Positions 7,955-15,979 of a stretch of 41,041 bases of DNA are shown here, piece by piece. Origin of the DNA: Legionella feeleii (GTDB lineage Bacteria > Pseudomonadota > Gammaproteobacteria > Legionellales > Legionellaceae). Both the position numbers and the translations under genes were made by a program. Below the pieces are notes generated by a model. That model saw only the letters and a list, made by a program, of their open reading frames with translations. It was not told the DNA's origin and ran no database searches. The DNA is taken from NCBI RefSeq assembly GCF_001467625.1, contig NZ_LNYB01000085.1, positions 89,654 to 130,694 on the forward strand, given 5' to 3'. Each line of letters opens with the position of its first letter. The stretch's first letter is position 1.

Positions 7955-7975
7955 AGGACGCCTTTTAAGCGTCCT
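7955..7975 (+). terminator. Hairpin after traT
   Basis: AGGACGC and GCGTCCT form a perfect 7-bp stem around CTTTTAA. There is no clear T-run after it, so it may be an attenuator or RNA-stability element rather than a strong intrinsic terminator. A second small hairpin CAGGC/GCCTG (8004-8008/8016-8020) precedes the next start. Confidence 0.45.
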
Positions 7976-8037
7976 CACAACTTAACAAATTTTATTGAAA
8001 CATCAGGCCATTAACGCCTGTCAGGGGAGCTTTGACC

Positions 8038-8499
8038 GTGAATTTCGCAAAACAACGACTACTGACGCCTGTTGCCTTGGCATCCATTCTTTTCACTGCC
8101 ACAGGTCTTGCGGGCAACGTCACTCAGATTAACCGCTATGCGACGGTTGATAACAAGCCGATGGCTTCGCAGATAAATCCGTTACTGACCGTGCAGCAAA
8201 TCCATTTTCCGCAGCAGGTTCATACGGTTGGTGAGGCGATGGAATTCTGGCTGCAGTACTCAGGCTTTGTTCTGGCCCAACCAGAACAGTTGCCGCAGGC
8301 TTTACGCGAGGTACTCAAACAGCCGCTGCCTCAGGTAGACCGTAACTTAGGACCGCTGACGGTGCAGGATGGGCTGGAAGTTCTGGCAGGGCAGCAGGTG
8401 TTCACCCTGGTGCAGGATCCTTTGCATCGCAAAGTCAGTTTTAAACTAAAGCCCCGCTATGCCGCGCTTTTAACCAGAACAAAAGGAGGCAGGGCATGA
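8038..8499 (+). CDS. PilL-like conjugative transfer protein (TIGR03748 type)
   Basis: About 153 aa. GTG 8038 is preferred because AGGGGAGC lies 9 nt upstream; TTG 8032 is too close to it. A signal peptide (LTPVALASILFTATGLAG) precedes 'RYATVDNKPMASQINPLL..QQIHFPQQVHTVGEAMEFWLQYSGFVL', the conserved PilL C-terminal-type region of GI-T4SS elements. These proteins resemble secretin/pilus-associated periplasmic factors. It is the first gene of the T4SS block and overlaps the next by ATGA. Confidence 0.7.
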   Translation: MNFAKQRLLTPVALASILFTATGLAGNVTQINRYATVDNKPMASQINPLLTVQQIHFPQQVHTVGEAMEFWLQYSGFVLAQPEQLPQALREVLKQPLPQVDRNLGPLTVQDGLEVLAGQQVFTLVQDPLHRKVSFKLKPRYAALLTRTKGGRA

Positions 8500-9146
8500 A
8501 AGCACTTGCTGCGCTAAAACACCGTATTCTGTTTCCGAAACGAAAAACCATGGCCTTTGTTCTACTTGGACTCACCATGTCCGCAGGCGCTTTCATGGGG
8601 CTTGTGGCCCGTGAGGCGGATGCTGCCGGCACTTATGAGGAGGCGAGCACAACCCTTGTCATGGCTCGGTTAAATGCCTTGCAGACTCAGATTACTTCGT
8701 TGCAGGAGTCCGTTGCAAAGCCCTTCTCTGAGGTTGACTTAGGTGCCATTGCCCGACAAATCAATGCGCTTGCCCTGCGTGTTGACGCCTTGAAACCGGC
8801 TGACTCCGAAGCGCTCACTCATCAGCTTTCCCAAAGTCTGACCAAGACGGAATCAACACTTGGCAGCCAGCTTAGTTCGATACAGGAGGCGGTCAGCCAG
8901 CTGCGGCCTGCAAAAACCCCTCGCTACCTAAAGCCTGCGAGCCTGCCCTTTAAGGTAGTGAGCGTGGACTCGATTCAGCAAACCCCTGTGGCCAGCGTGG
9001 CTTACGATTTTAAAACCATTCCACTGGAAAAAGGCGACCAGCTGGCCGGATGGCGGTTTTTAAGCATTGACTATGGCAGGCAGCGTGTGGAACTTGAAAA
9101 CAGCCGCAAAGAGCGGGTTCTGCTGACGCAGGCTGAGATTGGCTAA
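8496..9146 (+). CDS. Membrane-anchored coiled-coil periplasmic protein
   Basis: 216 aa. One N-terminal membrane helix (TMAFVLLGLTMSAGAFMGLVA) is followed by a predicted coiled coil rich in Leu/Gln heptads (about residues 50-130) and a small beta-rich C-terminal region (KVVSVDSIQQTPVASVAYDF … DYGRQRVELENSRKERVLL). The last part resembles the short periplasmic domains of pilus-assembly PilP/GspC-like proteins, which would fit beside a PilL homologue; that is a suggestion only. Coupled to the previous gene by ATGA. Confidence 0.6.
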   Translation: MKALAALKHRILFPKRKTMAFVLLGLTMSAGAFMGLVAREADAAGTYEEASTTLVMARLNALQTQITSLQESVAKPFSEVDLGAIARQINALALRVDALKPADSEALTHQLSQSLTKTESTLGSQLSSIQEAVSQLRPAKTPRYLKPASLPFKVVSVDSIQQTPVASVAYDFKTIPLEKGDQLAGWRFLSIDYGRQRVELENSRKERVLLTQAEIG

Positions 9147-9158
9147 GGGGAGACGCAC

Positions 9159-9371
9159 ATGATTTATCTCGTTCTTGCAGCAGCCCTGGTTGTTTCGACA
9201 CTGGGAATGCATCGAAATCAGGCGGAGCCTGTAAAAAAGACGGCTGTGGCCATGACGAAACCGGCTCTGCCTAAACCGTCACCTGCCAGAAAGCAGGTAC
9301 AGGCTCTCGATGCACGGCTGATGATGGATGGCATCGAGCTGATTAATTTAAGCGAGACAAACCATGCCTAA
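9159..9371 (+). CDS. Small membrane-anchored hypothetical protein
   Basis: 70 aa with AAGGGGA upstream. An N-terminal membrane helix (MIYLVLAAALVVSTLG) precedes a Pro/Lys-rich linker and a short Asp/Met/Ile-rich tail. Its stop overlaps the start of the next gene by 8 nt. The position fits a minor envelope component of the T4SS; no family recognised. Confidence 0.6.
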   Translation: MIYLVLAAALVVSTLGMHRNQAEPVKKTAVAMTKPALPKPSPARKQVQALDARLMMDGIELINLSETNHA

Positions 9372-10203
9372 CCGATTGCCAGCCCTCATGCTTTGCCTGC
9401 TCTGCAGCCCCTGTTTTGCGCAGTTAACCATTCCAGGTCTTACCGGCGGGGAGATTCAGGCACTGGCACTTCGTGATAAGACGCTCGCAAAAACAGGACT
9501 TGGGGTGAATGAGGATGAACTTGCGGCAGCAGAGAACAGCCGCAGCCTGGCACTGACGGAGGCCGAGCGCCATGAGGCATTGGTCTGGGGGCTTGGCGAG
9601 GAGGAGGAAAAGCGTTACCTGGCACTGATGCAAAGCCGCAGTGGTCTCTACTATAAGGGGCTTAACTTAAGTCCTGTTGATATTTTGGGTATCAATGCGC
9701 GCGATGAGGCCGAGCGTGCGCATTTTGCCGATTTAGCCGCCCGGCAGGAAGCACAGAAGGTCGCTAAGAACATCGCCTGGAATAACGCCTTTTACAAAGC
9801 CTACAATCAATTGTTTGCCCATGTGCCGGTAGTTGGTGACTTTGACCCATCGCCTTATTCGCCAACAGCCTACAAGCCGATACGCCTTCACGAAGGCGAT
9901 ACCTTGTTTCTGTTCATCAAACCAGAGGATGCCATAAAAACAGTCCTTTTGACCCTGATAGACGCAATGAATGCCAGCGCCAATACACGACTGCATCTCA
10001 TGCTGATGAGCATGGATGACAGTGCGATTCAGGCGTGGGCAAACCAGCATCAAATTCCGCGCGAGCTGGTAAGCGATGGACGTCTTACCCTCAATCACGG
10101 TGAATTAAGTTTTGGCGCGCTGAGCACCCCTAATAAAACCACGCCCTTGTTGCTGTTGGCACGAAACGGCGCCTCAAGCGTTGTTGATTTGGGGGTATTT
10201 TAA
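9364..10203 (+). CDS. Integrating conjugative element protein, PFL_4693 type (TIGR03759)
   Basis: 279 aa with signal peptide (LPALMLCLLCSPCFA). The conserved family part is 'LTEAERHEALVWGLGEEEEKRYLALMQSRSGLYYKGLNLSPVDILGINARDEAERAHFADLAA', near residues 60-130. The C-terminal third reads as a thioredoxin-fold-like periplasmic domain (LHLMLMSMDDSAIQAW… LLLARNG) without a CxxC. In related ICEs it begins the PFL_4693-4697 block; here the usual lytic transglycosylase after it is absent. Confidence 0.8.
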   Translation: MPNRLPALMLCLLCSPCFAQLTIPGLTGGEIQALALRDKTLAKTGLGVNEDELAAAENSRSLALTEAERHEALVWGLGEEEEKRYLALMQSRSGLYYKGLNLSPVDILGINARDEAERAHFADLAARQEAQKVAKNIAWNNAFYKAYNQLFAHVPVVGDFDPSPYSPTAYKPIRLHEGDTLFLFIKPEDAIKTVLLTLIDAMNASANTRLHLMLMSMDDSAIQAWANQHQIPRELVSDGRLTLNHGELSFGALSTPNKTTPLLLLARNGASSVVDLGVF

Positions 10204-10204
10204 T

Positions 10205-10681
10205 ATGCGGACCCTGTTTTTTTTCATTACCTGGCTTTTCATTGCGACCTGTTATGCGCTGAAAGTGATTGCGCTTGAGTCACCTGTTATTGATGCCGCG
10301 CCATACTTAGGGGCAGGACCGATTCAATCGACAAGGGACGGGATAAAACCGAGACCGCAGGCGTTTCCCTTGCCTGTAGTAAGCCGTATAAAGCCTGGCG
10401 TCGTTGGCAGGCATGCCATTAACAACAGCCGATTAAGCCATGTTCTTTTTGTCGTGGGGGATGACCTTGGCTCACGCGCCTGGTTAAAGGCACATGCAGC
10501 GCTTCTGCAAAAGAAAAAGGCGCTGGGTTTCGTTACCAATGTGGCCACCTCAGAAGCGCTGCATGAATTGACGCAATTAGCTGGCCTTCCCTTGCAGCCC
10601 GTTGATGTCGATGAGCTGGCCGCGTTGCTGGCTGTGCATCATTACCCCTTTGCCTATGATTCGGGGGTTGTATGGCAGTAG
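10205..10681 (+). CDS. Integrating conjugative element protein, PFL_4695 type (TIGR03765)
   Basis: 158 aa exported protein (signal peptide MRTLFFFITWLFIATCYA). The conserved pattern is 'SRIKPGVVGRH…FVVGDDLGSRAWLKAHAALLQKKKALGFVTNVA'. Family members are periplasmic and of uncertain function, always in GI-T4SS clusters. In Pseudomonas-type elements the next gene is traD; here it is the PFL_4697 gene, with traD moved about 13 kb downstream. Confidence 0.8.
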   Translation: MRTLFFFITWLFIATCYALKVIALESPVIDAAPYLGAGPIQSTRDGIKPRPQAFPLPVVSRIKPGVVGRHAINNSRLSHVLFVVGDDLGSRAWLKAHAALLQKKKALGFVTNVATSEALHELTQLAGLPLQPVDVDELAALLAVHHYPFAYDSGVVWQ

Positions 10682-11418
10682 CCAGCAGACAAAGACCGAT
10701 TAAAAAATCGTCCTGGGTTAAACGCATGCTGGTGAGCTGGGTTTGTGTGGCCTTTCTTGGGTGGCTGGGTTTAATGGGCTGGGCAATAGTGTCTTTGGCT
10801 CGTGCGGGGTTTGAGCCAACCGTTGATGCCATTGAAGCCCTTTCCCTAAAGCAGGCGATGGCTGTCAGTGCATTTGGCGATGCCTCATTGACAGCCTGGC
10901 TGAATCAACGAATTACTTTAAGAATCAGGGCTCAATCGGCGCGCGTCCTTGCCAGGGCAGAAGAGGCTTCCGGCAGACTTGCCCAACGTGCTCAGGCGCA
11001 AATGGATGCACGGCTCTGGTCGGAGACGGCTTCCATGTCGCCAGCGCTCACCCAAACCGTCAATGCCTTTTGCTTAAAGGCACACCAGATTTGGGTTTTA
11101 GCAACGCTTACCGGCCATTTACTGATGACCAAAAGTGCGGCACTGGTTGCCGCCATTCCCCTGTTTTTACTGGCCACTGGTGCAGGACTTGTGGATGGAT
11201 TAAATCAACGGGCCATTCGCACCGCCTCCCTTGGGCGTGAATCAACCTATGTTTTTCATAAATCGATTCCTTTGGCGCGACGCGCCTTGTTTTGGCTCCT
11301 CTGCCTGTGGCTTGCCATCCCTCACGCCTTATCGCCAACGGTCGTGTTTGTGAGTTTAAGCGTGTTGCTCGCCTGCCTTGTCAGCGTGGCCGCCAGTCGA
11401 TTTAAAAAATATTTATAG
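10672..11418 (+). CDS. Integrating conjugative element membrane protein, PFL_4697 type (TIGR03747)
   Basis: 248 aa starting within the end of the previous gene (ATGGCAGTAG). TM1 is about residues 18-43 (MLVSWVCVAFLGWLGLMGWAIVSLA). More helices lie around 140-170 and two near the C-terminus (ARRALFWLLCLWLAIPHA, TVVFVSLSVLLACLVSVAA). The 'RESTYVFHK' segment before the last helices is a family hallmark. Inner-membrane T4SS component. Confidence 0.8.
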   Translation: MAVASRQRPIKKSSWVKRMLVSWVCVAFLGWLGLMGWAIVSLARAGFEPTVDAIEALSLKQAMAVSAFGDASLTAWLNQRITLRIRAQSARVLARAEEASGRLAQRAQAQMDARLWSETASMSPALTQTVNAFCLKAHQIWVLATLTGHLLMTKSAALVAAIPLFLLATGAGLVDGLNQRAIRTASLGRESTYVFHKSIPLARRALFWLLCLWLAIPHALSPTVVFVSLSVLLACLVSVAASRFKKYL

Positions 11419-11426
11419 GAGATGCG

Positions 11427-11753
11427 ATGAAAAAAACCGTGTTTGGATGGGGATTAATGCTCGTTAGTGCGGTGAGTTTCAGCAATGAGGCAGCACTTAA
11501 TGAAACCCTGGTACGGGTGATTAATCAAATCAACGCCACGCTGCCCTTATTGGCCGAGGCGGAAGATGAAATTTCACCCAATGCACGCGTTCAATTGCAT
11601 ATCAGTGCGTTTGAAGGCAGCGATAAAAAGACCCATCCAGGGGTTCGCGATGATTTAGTGGCCATTCGCAACGCCTTGATTGACTACATCAACAAGCCTG
11701 CGATTGAACCGAAAACGGTCAAGCCTCTGGCCTTTGATTTTGTGGGGAAATAG
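11427..11753 (+). CDS. RAQPRD-family ICE protein (TIGR01690)
   Basis: 108 aa with signal peptide ending near SFSNEA. The pattern 'N.TLPLLAEAEDEISPNARVQLHISAFEGSDKKTHPGVRDDLVAIRNALIDYIN' and the final 'KPLAFDFVGK' fit the small periplasmic RAQPRD family of GI-T4SS elements. Good SD (AGGAG). First of a run of small genes encoding pilus/inner-membrane parts. Confidence 0.7.
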   Translation: MKKTVFGWGLMLVSAVSFSNEAALNETLVRVINQINATLPLLAEAEDEISPNARVQLHISAFEGSDKKTHPGVRDDLVAIRNALIDYINKPAIEPKTVKPLAFDFVGK

Positions 11754-11755
11754 CC

Positions 11756-12013
11756 ATGAAAGAACAACTTGCCGGTGATTTTGCCAAAGCATTTAACGAA
11801 GCAGGGGGGCAACAGGCCCTGACCTACAGCGGCCTCATTCGCTTCGTGGCGTTGATGTGTGTGATTTTAGCCATTCTCTGGTCGATTGTGCATTTTATGA
11901 GTAACGAGGCGAAGGCATCGGAGGTCTTCCTGGTGGCTTTAGGCTCAAGAACCGTGCGCCTGCTCATCGGGCTCACCGTATTTATCGGTTTATTAACAAC
12001 AAAAGGAAGTTAG
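11756..12013 (+). CDS. Small membrane protein, PFL_4701 type (TIGR03758), pilin/VirB2-3-like
   Basis: 85 aa with two membrane helices (LIRFVALMCVILAILWSIVHFM and LIGLTVFIGLLTT) and the family-typical N-terminus 'F..AGG……SGLIRF'. It lies 2 nt after the preceding stop. Small two-helix proteins at this position are taken to be pilin-like or VirB3-like. Confidence 0.75.
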   Translation: MKEQLAGDFAKAFNEAGGQQALTYSGLIRFVALMCVILAILWSIVHFMSNEAKASEVFLVALGSRTVRLLIGLTVFIGLLTTKGS

Positions 12014-12015
12014 AC

Positions 12016-12399
12016 ATGACGCAAACAATCAATCGCTGGGCAGCAAGGGCAAGCCTTGCTCTTGTCAATTTAAGCTACGCACCACTGCTCCTGGCTGATG
12101 ACGGCTGGTTTCCGAAAGTGGCCGCAGCCGATGACATGTCTCAGGGTAGCAAGAGTGCCATGACCGTCTTATCCAGCGTGGTGAAACAGGGTCTGATGAT
12201 TTTACTGTTCATCGTTTCGGTGGTGATGTTCACCAAATTTATAGCCACGGTATCCCATGGCATTGAGGAGGCTAAAAAACATGAAGGCGGCTCGCTGGCA
12301 GTCTTTGCCAATTTTGCAGTGATGGGCATTGTCTATCTGACCATCAGCATTGCAACGGGCTATCTGGGATACACCGTCATCAATAAATTCCAGCTCTAA
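12016..12399 (+). CDS. ICE membrane protein, PFL_4702 type (TIGR03745), pilin candidate
   Basis: 127 aa: signal peptide (ALVNLSYAPLLLADDG), then two membrane helices (GLMILLFIVSVVMFTKFIATV and FAVMGIVYLTISIATGYLGYTVI). 'FIATVSHGIEEAKKHEGGSLAVF' is the family core. The arrangement is like VirB2/TraA pilins. Confidence 0.75.
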   Translation: MTQTINRWAARASLALVNLSYAPLLLADDGWFPKVAAADDMSQGSKSAMTVLSSVVKQGLMILLFIVSVVMFTKFIATVSHGIEEAKKHEGGSLAVFANFAVMGIVYLTISIATGYLGYTVINKFQL

Positions 12400-12408
12400 G
12401 GAGGCAAC

Positions 12409-12771
12409 ATGACTACCCCGTCAAGCCGTCATTTATCCCACGATTTCCCTGCCTACAAGGGGCTTACTTTACGTGAGCTGATGAGTCTTGTGTTACTCAC
12501 TACAGGGGCTGCCACAGCCCTGTTCACCCTCATCGGGTTTTTCTTAAGCTTTCCCGGTGCATCGGGATGCCTGGGCCTCGTACTCGGTTTTATTATCGGG
12601 GTAAGCCTCATGCCCAAACCGATTTCCCGCTTAAAGGCCGGGAAACCACCGGGGTATTTAATGAAAAAAGCAAGACTGAAACTTGCGCAATGGGGTCTGA
12701 TGCAATCCCCTTATCTGACCCATGTCGGTCTCTGGCATACCTCCAAACGAGTAGGAGTGCGTCGTGTTTAA
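12409..12771 (+). CDS. Conjugative transfer region membrane protein (TIGR03750)
   Basis: 120 aa with AAGGAGG upstream. N-terminal 'PAYKGLTLRELMSL' is followed by two membrane helices (VLLTTGAATALFTLIGFFLSF and GCLGLVLGFIIGVSL) and a basic tail (KPISRLKAGKPPGYLMKKARLKLAQWG). This is the layout of VirB3-like/TraL-like inner-membrane factors. Overlaps the next gene by 8 nt. Confidence 0.8.
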   Translation: MTTPSSRHLSHDFPAYKGLTLRELMSLVLLTTGAATALFTLIGFFLSFPGASGCLGLVLGFIIGVSLMPKPISRLKAGKPPGYLMKKARLKLAQWGLMQSPYLTHVGLWHTSKRVGVRRV

Positions 12772-13423
12772 TTACTGGAACAGGATTGATGCGCTCAATC
12801 AGGTTAATCGTGTGCTGGTCGTCTTTATTGTTCTTCTGGCACTGCTTGCTGCAGGACTCATCGCGGCCTTAAGCATGGCGCCTAAGAAGATGGAATTCTG
12901 GCTGGCACCCGGCATGGGTGCGAATGGCGGCTTAATGAAAGCAGGGGAGGTGCCTGATGAATACGTGCATGGCTTTGTTACCTCCTTAGTCCCGTCCCTG
13001 AATACCTGGTCTCAAATGGGAAAAGAGGAGTTTGCAGCGAACATTCAAAGCTTTCATTACTATTTCACCCCTCGCCATCAGGCGCTTATGACCGAGACCT
13101 TAACCGCCTACCAGCAGGCCCAGCTTTTTAATCGGGCGCAGGTAGCGAGCCTGTATCGTTTTTTAGAGCCCGCCGATGTGAAGCGATTAAGCAGCACCAG
13201 CTGGGAAGTGCATGTGGTCTTACGCATTACCCAGCGCCTAAACGACAAAAGCCCCCTGGTGATTGCAGATAAAATAGTGGATTACCACCTGCGGGTCGTC
13301 AAGGTGACCCTGTCCCGATTGCTCAATCCCTTTCAGCTGGCGCTTGATGGCTACACGAAGCCTGAGCGTCTGGTCAAAGACCTGTTAAGCCTGGAAAAGG
13401 CAGGAGACGACGATGCACGTTAA
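12764..13423 (+). CDS. VirB8/TraE-like protein, PFL_4703 type (TIGR03746)
   Basis: 219 aa bitopic inner-membrane protein: cytoplasmic N-terminus, one TM (VLVVFIVLLALLAAGLIAALSM), then a periplasmic domain containing 'FWLAPGMGANGGLMKAGEVPDEYVHGFVTSLV…NTW'. It probably forms the VirB8-like part linking the inner-membrane complex to the outer core. Overlaps both neighbours. Confidence 0.8.
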   Translation: MFNYWNRIDALNQVNRVLVVFIVLLALLAAGLIAALSMAPKKMEFWLAPGMGANGGLMKAGEVPDEYVHGFVTSLVPSLNTWSQMGKEEFAANIQSFHYYFTPRHQALMTETLTAYQQAQLFNRAQVASLYRFLEPADVKRLSSTSWEVHVVLRITQRLNDKSPLVIADKIVDYHLRVVKVTLSRLLNPFQLALDGYTKPERLVKDLLSLEKAGDDDAR

Positions 13424-14216
13424 ACGATGGCTTCTCACTATGATGCTTTTTGTCGGCACAGCGACTGCCAACGCGCTGCCCACACAGCATGTGCTCTGGG
13501 ATAAAACACCCATCCACATTACGCTGCCATTGAATCAGGAGCGCCTGATTCGCTTTCCATTGGCCATTCGCATTGTGGATTCTGAACTCGACAAGGACGT
13601 GGGGCTTATGAAAATTCAGGAAGCACTTTACCTGCACGCCAAAAAACCCTTTGGCAATAAACGACTGGTGGTGCAGTTAATGCCTGAGGGCGAGCCCATT
13701 GTGCTGAGCCTTTCAGCAGACAAAGAGGCGACGGATGCAGCCCCCATTGATGTCTTAATGGCACCCGATGAGGACGATTCGCCAAGAGAAGGGCAGGAGG
13801 ATGAGGTACAGCACAGCAGCACAGCAGCGAATGCAAATCCCGTGTCATTAACCCGGTTTGCCATTCAGTCGCTGTATGCGCCAGCGCGTCTGCTGGTAAC
13901 CCCTCCCGGGGTGGTGCGCACAGCGATGCGCACCCATAAAACCATCACCCTGGTTTATGGCGCCGCTATTTTGGCAAGGCCCTTAATTTCCTGGCGGGGT
14001 GGGGATTTGTATGTGACCGCCATTGAATTAAAAAACGAGCTTAAAAAACAAGTCGTCATCTCGCCACGTCATTTAACAGGCAACTGGCAAACCGCGGCGT
14101 TTTTCCCAACCAATACGCTTGAGGCACGGGGAGGGGCTGATACGACCACGGTGTTTGTAGTCTCTGACCGACCCTTTGGCGAGGCATTATCACAGCTGCA
14201 GGAATTTGTCCGATGA
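13413..14216 (+). CDS. VirB9/TraK-like protein, PFL_4704 type (TIGR03749)
   Basis: 267 aa with signal peptide (WLLTMMLFVGTATANA). The N-terminal beta domain is 'HVLWDKTPIHITLPLNQERLIRFPLAIRI'. An acidic linker (about residues 110-130) and a C-terminal beta domain follow (ITLVYGAAILARPLISWRGGDLYVTAIELKN). This is the two-domain outer-core VirB9/TraK layout. Overlaps the VirB10-like gene by ATGA. Confidence 0.8.
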   Translation: MHVKRWLLTMMLFVGTATANALPTQHVLWDKTPIHITLPLNQERLIRFPLAIRIVDSELDKDVGLMKIQEALYLHAKKPFGNKRLVVQLMPEGEPIVLSLSADKEATDAAPIDVLMAPDEDDSPREGQEDEVQHSSTAANANPVSLTRFAIQSLYAPARLLVTPPGVVRTAMRTHKTITLVYGAAILARPLISWRGGDLYVTAIELKNELKKQVVISPRHLTGNWQTAAFFPTNTLEARGGADTTTVFVVSDRPFGEALSQLQEFVR

Positions 14217-15607
14217 AAAAGAACCTAAGCCTTAAGGTATTAACAGGGGTTGTGGTCGGTGTGGTGGCGCTGGTCTTAATCAATTCCGGAAAAAGCAGGG
14301 AGCCTGCTGCCGAGCGCTTAAGCAATCCCAACAACATCAATGAAGCCATCGCCAGTCAGTTTAATGACAACATTCGTGATGTCTCGGCCCGCCTGGTAGA
14401 GACCGAAGAAAAAATGCGCGCCATCGAAGCGCAGAATAAAACATTAAGCGAGCAGAATAGAGCCCTTAGCGCCTCGAAGGAAGACGGTGGGGTAATCGTT
14501 CGCCAGGAACTTTCGCCAGAGGCCGCTCAAACCATCGACGAGCTGAAAAAGGAGCTGATGCAATTAAAAGAATCACGCGCGTCTGCCAACAGGGATGCAG
14601 GCTACCCCGTAGGAGAGCTTGCTCAAAATGAAACGCGTCCTGCAGTAGTCGGCGTCACTGATATTGATGCACAACTGATGAAAAATCCCTTAAGTGAACA
14701 GGAAGTGCGTTACTGGACTAAATTCAATGAACGTCGAAAACGCGCTCAAAAAAAACGGACTCGTACCGTTAAAAATACCATGCCCAGTCAGAAAGCTGAC
14801 AGGCACAGCATACCTTATTACACCATTCCCGCAGGAAGTGACCTGGGCAATACAACCCTGTTATCGGCACTCATCGGTGAAGTTCCCATTGACGGCAAGT
14901 TGATGCAGCCTTTATTTCCCTTTAGCGCCATGATTAGTCGCGGGGATTTAATGGCATCGAATGGCATCGCACTTCCTCCTGATATTTCAGGGATGAAAGT
15001 CAGTGGCTACGCCATTGGGGTTGGCTCCTTTTTAGATAATATTTCCTGCGTCAGGGCGTATGTCACCTCCGTTTTATTCACCTTTCAAGACGGTCATTTT
15101 GTCGTGGTCGGCCAAGAGCGGATGACCAGTTCGGTTGATTTAGTCAATAACGACAGCTTAGGCTATCTAACGACTGCCTACGGGAATCCGTGTATTCATG
15201 GCAACTACTACACCAACGCCCCGGCCGTTCTTACTGCCATGCTGGCAGCGGGGGGCATGGAAGGCGCAGGAAATGCCCTGTCACAATGGCAAATGACCTA
15301 TTTTGCAGGCCCCAACGGGGCCAGTGCCGCCCCGACTGGCTCCTTTGCCCCTTATGCCGCAGGCGGCGCGCTGGCGCAGGGCTCTGCCAAAGCCGCTGAC
15401 TGGCTTGAAAAGCGGATTCAAGGCAGTTTCGACATGGTGTTTGTCCCTGCCAGCCTGCCGTATCGGATGGGGAATCAGACCCGTTACCGCCCTAACCGGA
15501 TGTCACTTCATTTCACTCAAACCATTCAACTCGATAAAGAACCCAAAGGGAGGGTATTGGATTATGGTCACTTACAACACTATACGCATGATTTTAGTCT
15601 CAGGTAG
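14213..15607 (+). CDS. VirB10/TraB-like protein, PFL_4705 type (TIGR03752)
   Basis: 464 aa: one N-terminal TM (LKVLTGVVVGVVALVLINS), a long coiled coil (about 45-130), then the VirB10-like periplasmic domain (YTIPAGSDLGNTTLLSALIGEVPIDGKL … GVGSFLDNISCVRAYVTSVLFTFQDG … ERMTSSVDLVNNDSLGYLTTAYGNPCIHGNYY). It spans from inner to outer membrane and probably forms the outer channel. Confidence 0.85.
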   Translation: MKKNLSLKVLTGVVVGVVALVLINSGKSREPAAERLSNPNNINEAIASQFNDNIRDVSARLVETEEKMRAIEAQNKTLSEQNRALSASKEDGGVIVRQELSPEAAQTIDELKKELMQLKESRASANRDAGYPVGELAQNETRPAVVGVTDIDAQLMKNPLSEQEVRYWTKFNERRKRAQKKRTRTVKNTMPSQKADRHSIPYYTIPAGSDLGNTTLLSALIGEVPIDGKLMQPLFPFSAMISRGDLMASNGIALPPDISGMKVSGYAIGVGSFLDNISCVRAYVTSVLFTFQDGHFVVVGQERMTSSVDLVNNDSLGYLTTAYGNPCIHGNYYTNAPAVLTAMLAAGGMEGAGNALSQWQMTYFAGPNGASAAPTGSFAPYAAGGALAQGSAKAADWLEKRIQGSFDMVFVPASLPYRMGNQTRYRPNRMSLHFTQTIQLDKEPKGRVLDYGHLQHYTHDFSLR

Positions 15608-15965
15608 CCTGTTGCTGTTAAGCGCCTGTTCAAGGTCGGTCGCCTCAGGAATCATTCCTGAGGAAGGGCTTACTGTCAGCCAGATTTACAACCAGAGTGT
15701 AGAGGCATCCGCGCCTGCCTGGACTGCGCCCCGTTTTAAACGCAACGCCCGAGGGCAGATGGCAGTCAACTATCAGGGTGAAACACGAACTGCCGTGAAT
15801 GAAACCAGCGCCCTGTTCAAGGCGCTCGATAATCCAGCGGTTCCGATTTACATCTACCCGCATGTGGCGCTCATTGGTGATGAACAGCTGATAAAACCAG
15901 GGTACACCACTGAATTTTTTCTCTATAAGCAAAACCAGTTCGCGCTCGCCAGTGAACGCTACTGA
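15564..15965 (+). CDS. T4SS lipoprotein (TIGR03751), VirB7/TraV-like
   Basis: 133 aa from the ATG at 15564 (GGGAGGG upstream; a second possible ATG is 15588). Lipobox LLSAC follows a short signal peptide (MILVSGSLLLLSAC). The rest is 'LTVSQIYNQSV…APAWT…', and the C-terminus 'PVPIYIYPHVALIGDEQLIKPGYTTEFFLYKQNQFAL' is typical of the family apart from small differences. Outer-membrane lipoprotein stabilising the VirB9-like core. Overlaps the preceding gene by 44 nt. Confidence 0.8.
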   Translation: MVTYNTIRMILVSGSLLLLSACSRSVASGIIPEEGLTVSQIYNQSVEASAPAWTAPRFKRNARGQMAVNYQGETRTAVNETSALFKALDNPAVPIYIYPHVALIGDEQLIKPGYTTEFFLYKQNQFALASERY

Positions 15966-15979
15966 TTAAGGAGAAGGGG

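Noticed and set aside
15190-15399. Plus-strand ORF inside the VirB10-like gene
   Set aside because: Arg/Gly/Cys-rich shadow frame typical of a GC-rich gene read out of frame.
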